Below are positions 13,412-16,811 of a stretch of 16,811 bases of DNA, piece by piece; position 1 is the first letter of the stretch, and every line of letters starts with the position of its first letter. The position numbers were made by a program, and so were the translations under genes. This stretch comes from CAZRAL01 sp964598005. GTDB lineage: Bacteria; Pseudomonadota; Gammaproteobacteria; Burkholderiales; Usitatibacteraceae. Under the pieces are notes generated by a model. It was not told the DNA's origin. It did not search any database and was given only the letters and a program-made list of their open reading frames with translations. The stretch covers positions 1-16,811 of the forward strand of contig CAZRAL010000055.1 of assembly GCA_964598005.1 (NCBI GenBank). The letters are read 5' to 3'.

Positions 13412-13678
13412 ATGCAAAACTCAAATTCTGAACATCCCGCCCACGATTGGTTGCCTTGGTACTTGAACGGTACGCTCAATATTGCCGAGCGTCGGGAAAT
13501 CCATAACCAGTTGTTGATTGATGATGCGTTGAGGGAAGAATTGGTGATTTGGTGCGAAACCCAGCGACAGGCAAAAGGAAATGAGCCTGCCTTTAATCAG
13601 ACATTAGGTTACCAAAAACTGATGGAACGTATTGCCGCTTTCAAAAAAGACGAAGAAAAATCCAAAAAGAAAGAATAA
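13412..13678 (+). CDS. Small zf-HC2 (anti-sigma-like) protein without its zinc cysteines
   Basis: The product is 88 residues, soluble, with no membrane segment. The start HDWLPWYLNGTLNIAERREI follows the pattern of the zinc-binding domain of anti-sigma factors (H..LPWY.NGTL..AER). In those proteins a helix ending in a CxxC-type pair follows; here that place reads DDALREEL with no cysteine, and the only cysteine is C47 in VIWCETQ. Metal binding is therefore unlikely. The tail is Lys/Glu-rich (KKDEEKSKKKE). The ATG has a strong TGGAGGA site; the open frame extends 26 codons further but lacks a better start. No sigma factor gene is adjacent. The upstream DNA carries LexA-like and CRP-like palindromes. 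Family resemblance is moderate; function unknown. Confidence 0.7.
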   Translation: MQNSNSEHPAHDWLPWYLNGTLNIAERREIHNQLLIDDALREELVIWCETQRQAKGNEPAFNQTLGYQKLMERIAAFKKDEEKSKKKE

Positions 13679-13684
13679 ATAGAA

Positions 13685-13713
13685 AGCCAATGTTGTGATT
13701 GCAGACATTGGCT
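13685..13713. terminator. Hairpin between convergent genes
   Basis: AGCCAATGT / ACATTGGCT, a 9-bp perfect stem with an 11-nt loop, lies just after the small gene stop. The plus strand is followed by CAAAAAT and the minus strand by TTCTATTTATT, so it would terminate better for the minus-strand M14 gene. Moderate support. Confidence 0.45.
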
Positions 13714-13803
13714 CAAAAATAACCCTGCGGCAAGCAAACGGGGCATTAATCGCTTGGCGCCATATATCAATAACATATTGTAAAACTAGTCATACATCCA
13801 GCT

Positions 13804-15492
13804 TCAATGCTTGCCAAGCTGGATCGTGGCGTAAGCCGTACCCGCCTTTTCATGACGAGCCACCAGTTTGACCTCGCCGCCATTGGGAGCATGCACCACC
13901 CACTCGATATGGGTGCGATCCGCCGTTGGGTCAGTATCGGTCCAGAAGGACATCAGCGAAGGTTTATAGGCGCGCCCTTCCAGTTCGCCCGCTACTTCGC
14001 GTACTTTTCCCGATAACAGGGTTGCTCCTTGCGGTAGACTGATTTCGGCAATGACGCCCCGTGATTGCTTGCGCTTTTGCGCCTGCTTGGACACATAGGT
14101 GGGGAGATAGCCGGTGTTTTGCACGGCGCAACGGATGCGCCAGGTTTCAACGCCGATTTTCTCAGAGCGGGCTTCCAGAAGTTCGATTTTGGGCGATAGC
14201 ATGGCATTCCAGATCAACCAATCGGGGAATTTGGCGATTTCCTTCTCCAGCAAATGCGGAGGCGGGTTGCGGAAGGCATAAATTTTGTCCCAGCCGCCAA
14301 TTTCGAGCGGCCCTAACTGGGGGTGATTGAAGGGATACCAGTCGATATAGCCTTTGCCCTTCAATTCCTTGTCGGCCCAAGCCAGCATTTTGAGATCGTC
14401 CTCAACCGGATGGTCGCGGAACCAGTCGATATATTTGTATTCCTTGATGCCCGCTTCGCGCATGGGGCACCAGATTTCTACCGTCCACTCATAGATCCCA
14501 AGGTGTTCGTAAATCCAATCGAATGTGCCGCTGATGACGTCTTTGGGGTGATAACGGAATTCGTGGTACACGCTGATGGCGGGGTAGCCGGTAATCGCGG
14601 TGCCTTTTTCGCCTTGCTTTTTATACACCCATAAATCTTCCGCGGGCATTTCATCATCGGCCATGGTCGAAAAAGGCCTGAGCAATACTCCACTCCAGGT
14701 ATGGAATGTCAAACCGCCGGTAATGTTCGGGTGATGTGTGATGAAGTGCACCACGGCGCGCACTTCAGGTTCGGAAGTCGGGTAGGGGCCTGCCCCTGGC
14801 TGCTCATGCTCCTGACGCCAGCTTGCAGGGAAATTGCGGTTCAGATCCAGACCCTGCTTGTCCTTGTTGACCTTGATGTTGACGCCATCGAATTCGCGTA
14901 TCCGGCCTTCGGGCAACATGCGGTAATAGGTGCCGCCGTATTCGGTCGGTTCGCGGGGGATCATCAGGCGCGGCTGGTCGGGATGGCACTTCCAGTTTCC
15001 ATTGGAATCCTTGATACGCATGGAAAGAATGCGCCCATCGCTATCGATATCCTCGATATCCAGTCCGTCAATGTGCTCTTCGTCATAGGGATAGGGACGG
15101 GTCGACGAACGCACAATTTTTGGCGTATCGCGCATAGCCCACTCCGCGCCGTCGGGATTGATGCGCGGGCAAATGTACATGGCTCGGGTGTCGAGGCAGC
15201 GCGTGATGTCTTCACGTTTGCCATATTGTTTGGTAAGCGTATCGATTAGATAAAGTGCGGCTGCGCCGCCTGCAAGCTCGCTGGCATGAATATTCGCGTC
15301 AACCCAATATGCAGGCTTATCGGAGGCGGGCCCGGTTTTTTGATTGGTCGCGGTGATTAACCAGATTTCTTTACCTTCGTGGCTTTTGCCGATGCTTTCA
15401 AGTGCAAGTAGTTCAGGGAATTTTTTTACGAATTGATGAAGAACGTCGGTAAATTCAGCGTAGCGGTAAAACCGATCAAATTGAAGATTCAT
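13804..15492 (-). CDS. M14 family zinc carboxypeptidase
   Basis: The 562-residue protein has the M14 catalytic set: zinc ligands H69 and E72 in NIHASEL and H264 in TFHTWSG, the substrate-binding R219 in LDLNRNFP, INPDG at 111-115, and the probable catalytic glutamate E339 in WTVEIW. An insertion between about 120 and 210 is rich in charged and aromatic residues. The C-terminal part, from about 445, looks like a beta-sandwich (EIS, GATLLSG, VVHAPNGGEV). No signal peptide is visible, so it is probably cytoplasmic, unlike many carboxypeptidases. The ATG has no evident Shine-Dalgarno site. The substrate cannot be told. It lies 180 bp downstream of the acyltransferase on the same strand, with its own AT-rich promoter-like region, so a shared function is not implied. 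Confidence 0.85.
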   Translation of the reverse strand: MNLQFDRFYRYAEFTDVLHQFVKKFPELLALESIGKSHEGKEIWLITATNQKTGPASDKPAYWVDANIHASELAGGAAALYLIDTLTKQYGKREDITRCLDTRAMYICPRINPDGAEWAMRDTPKIVRSSTRPYPYDEEHIDGLDIEDIDSDGRILSMRIKDSNGNWKCHPDQPRLMIPREPTEYGGTYYRMLPEGRIREFDGVNIKVNKDKQGLDLNRNFPASWRQEHEQPGAGPYPTSEPEVRAVVHFITHHPNITGGLTFHTWSGVLLRPFSTMADDEMPAEDLWVYKKQGEKGTAITGYPAISVYHEFRYHPKDVISGTFDWIYEHLGIYEWTVEIWCPMREAGIKEYKYIDWFRDHPVEDDLKMLAWADKELKGKGYIDWYPFNHPQLGPLEIGGWDKIYAFRNPPPHLLEKEIAKFPDWLIWNAMLSPKIELLEARSEKIGVETWRIRCAVQNTGYLPTYVSKQAQKRKQSRGVIAEISLPQGATLLSGKVREVAGELEGRAYKPSLMSFWTDTDPTADRTHIEWVVHAPNGGEVKLVARHEKAGTAYATIQLGKH

Positions 15493-15672
15493 TGAAGTAT
15501 GCGGTAGAGCAGAAATTTGAAAGAAGGCATTTTCGCATACTGTGAGAATCGTTGGTTGGACCCTTTTTATATAAAGAGGCGGAATAAAAGATATAAACTT
15601 TGCATCAGTTGTATGCCAAATCCGGATGGTGTAAGCATTTCAGAGTGGAAACGCCATTAGTATTTCGACGTT

Positions 15673-16811
15673 TTATTGGGTAACTCCAGATCGTCCAGAT
15701 CGCAAGAATGGTCGCTCGATATAGTAATAGGAGAAAATGGCTGTCAGGATACTGAGTGGGATGCTAATAGCGGCTAACCACCATAGCCTATCACCACTGA
15801 TCGACCAATAATCAAGCAACTTCAATGTCCATTTCTGAATGGGCAGATGCCACAAATAGAGGCTGTAGCTAATGACACCTATTGTGAGCATGAAGGGGTT
15901 GGCGAAAAAGGCTTTTGAGACGGGGCCTGCCAGAGCGGTTCCTAATACTAGCAAGCCGATAAAATAGGCAGTGATTGTATAGCCTACAAAAATCAAAATA
16001 TGTCCGTTCCAGTAGCGGAGATATTCATGGTCAATGAGCGCCATCATCGAAATAATGCCAAGCAGGCCGACCAGTAACAAGCTATCGGCTTGCATGGATG
16101 AAGCTAGATGCCTGTTTCGTACATAAACCCATGCCAGCAGCATGCCAATAGCAAAATGATCAATCAATCCGGGCAATTGCAAGAGGGTAAAAAATTTTTT
16201 ATCTATCGTTTCTTCACTAACAGTGGCATACGCAATAGTGCGATAGGCAATGGCGAAAATAATCAGTGATAGTGACAAAATGATCCATGCAGTGCGTTTG
16301 TGGCGACTAAAGAAAATTGCAAACGCAGCAAACAAGGGCAGTAACAAGTAAAAACCAAATTCCGTGGGCAGTGTCCAGTACACTCCATTGAAATGGGCAG
16401 CGATAGTTATGTCAAAATTTTGCAGAAACAGGGAGTGCAGAACGATTATTTTCCAACTAGGTGTTGCCGCAATGAAAAAAAGTACTGTAGAGAGAATAAT
16501 GATTTGAAACCAGTACGCAGGCACAACCCGTTTAATCCGACGGCCAAGATAAGGTAAAAAACGAATGGGGCCACCTTGATTTTCCAGATACCGTACAAAC
16601 GGAAGAGACAATAAAAATCCTGAGAGTACGAAGAATATATTTGCACCCATCCAGCTGCAGGTGATGAGCCAGTGATAAGTTATTTGCCAGTCGCCTATAG
16701 TGATCGATAGAACACGTGGCCCAGCGAGCGCGAATAAATGATGAAGTAAGATTAATATGTAGTAGTTTCGACTTGATCTGACAGATACCCGATTTGAAGA
16801 AGTGACTGTCA
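15673..16811 (-). CDS. Membrane acyltransferase (acyltransferase 3 / OafA-like), 5' end outside window
   Basis: The visible 379 residues are strongly hydrophobic with about nine or ten membrane segments. Family signs are LLHH near the N-terminal side, IFFVLSGFLLSLPF, RIKRVVPAYW, GVYWTLPTEFGFYLLLPL and the C-terminal ISYSLYLWHLPIQKW and YYYIERPF. These proteins move acyl groups, often acetyl, onto surface sugars such as O-antigen or exopolysaccharide. The frame is open from 16650 to the window edge and encodes the expected earlier part (YYILILLHHLFALAG), so the first available ATG at 16650 is not the true start and the gene is only truncated by the window. It lies upstream of the M14 gene; its own upstream neighbours cannot be seen. 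Confidence 0.88.
   Translation of the reverse strand, partial: TVTSSNRVSVRSSRNYYILILLHHLFALAGPRVLSITIGDWQITYHWLITCSWMGANIFFVLSGFLLSLPFVRYLENQGGPIRFLPYLGRRIKRVVPAYWFQIIILSTVLFFIAATPSWKIIVLHSLFLQNFDITIAAHFNGVYWTLPTEFGFYLLLPLFAAFAIFFSRHKRTAWIILSLSLIIFAIAYRTIAYATVSEETIDKKFFTLLQLPGLIDHFAIGMLLAWVYVRNRHLASSMQADSLLLVGLLGIISMMALIDHEYLRYWNGHILIFVGYTITAYFIGLLVLGTALAGPVSKAFFANPFMLTIGVISYSLYLWHLPIQKWTLKLLDYWSISGDRLWWLAAISIPLSILTAIFSYYYIERPFLRSGRSGVTQ

Noticed and set aside
16446..16646. Small frame overlapping the acyltransferase
   Set aside because: It is a shadow in another frame of a well-recognised membrane protein gene.
1..16811. CRISPR array, tRNA or rRNA genes, prophage, toxin-antitoxin or defence island
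   Set aside because: No regularly spaced repeats, no tRNA-like cloverleaf noticed, no phage or defence proteins; nearly all coding sequence is housekeeping or metabolic.

Overview
The window looks like chromosomal DNA of a betaproteobacterium, probably of the Nitrosomonadales type. This rests on the gene order rpsF-priB-rpsR-rplI-dnaB-alr-radA, an S18 protein with a basic N-terminal extension, an ArnD-type deformylase and the general protein character. The genus cannot be fixed from the sequence alone. Most of the window is ordinary housekeeping DNA. The surprises are small non-coding mobile elements and gene relics between the genes.

Layout. Positions 101-490 (minus) hold a decayed piece of typA (BipA). 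Next come arnD (518-1435) and a bcp/PrxQ peroxiredoxin whose 5' end has been split by a 333-bp inserted element (1498-1830). A terminator follows, then a PIN-PhoH ATPase (2412-3854) and a secreted two-domain M16 zinc protease (3952-6699). A strong hairpin separates the protease from a small convergent lipoprotein gene (6762-7037, minus). A 320-bp leader then opens the ribosomal operon rpsF-priB-rpsR-rplI (7358-8808), which ends in a clear terminator. Two DnaA-box-like sites precede dnaB. dnaB, alr and radA form a second operon, interrupted exactly at the dnaB/alr junction by a 399-bp MITE-like element. Beyond radA is an AT-rich control region with a LexA-like palindrome and a CRP/FNR-like palindrome. 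It precedes an 88-residue protein resembling an anti-sigma zinc finger that has lost its cysteines. The window closes with two minus-strand genes: an M14 zinc carboxypeptidase and a membrane acyltransferase that runs off the right edge.

How the parts fit. rpsF-priB-rpsR-rplI and dnaB-alr-radA join translation, replication restart, replicative unwinding, D-alanine supply and recombinational repair. This is a conserved neighbourhood and not a new system.

The most noteworthy features are the insertions. (1) An element with CTGATGTTACGCA ends and a 7-bp target duplication sits between codon 3 and the rest of bcp. Removing it in silico restores an in-frame start with a Shine-Dalgarno site. (2) A second family, with GGAACCTCTGATTAAATCC ends, occurs twice: as a 399-bp copy between dnaB and alr and as a 52-bp deletion derivative nested inside element (1). 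Its terminal repeat carries an outward-facing GAGG that now serves as the apparent ribosome binding site of alr. I see no CRISPR array, tRNA, rRNA, prophage, toxin-antitoxin pair or recognisable defence system.
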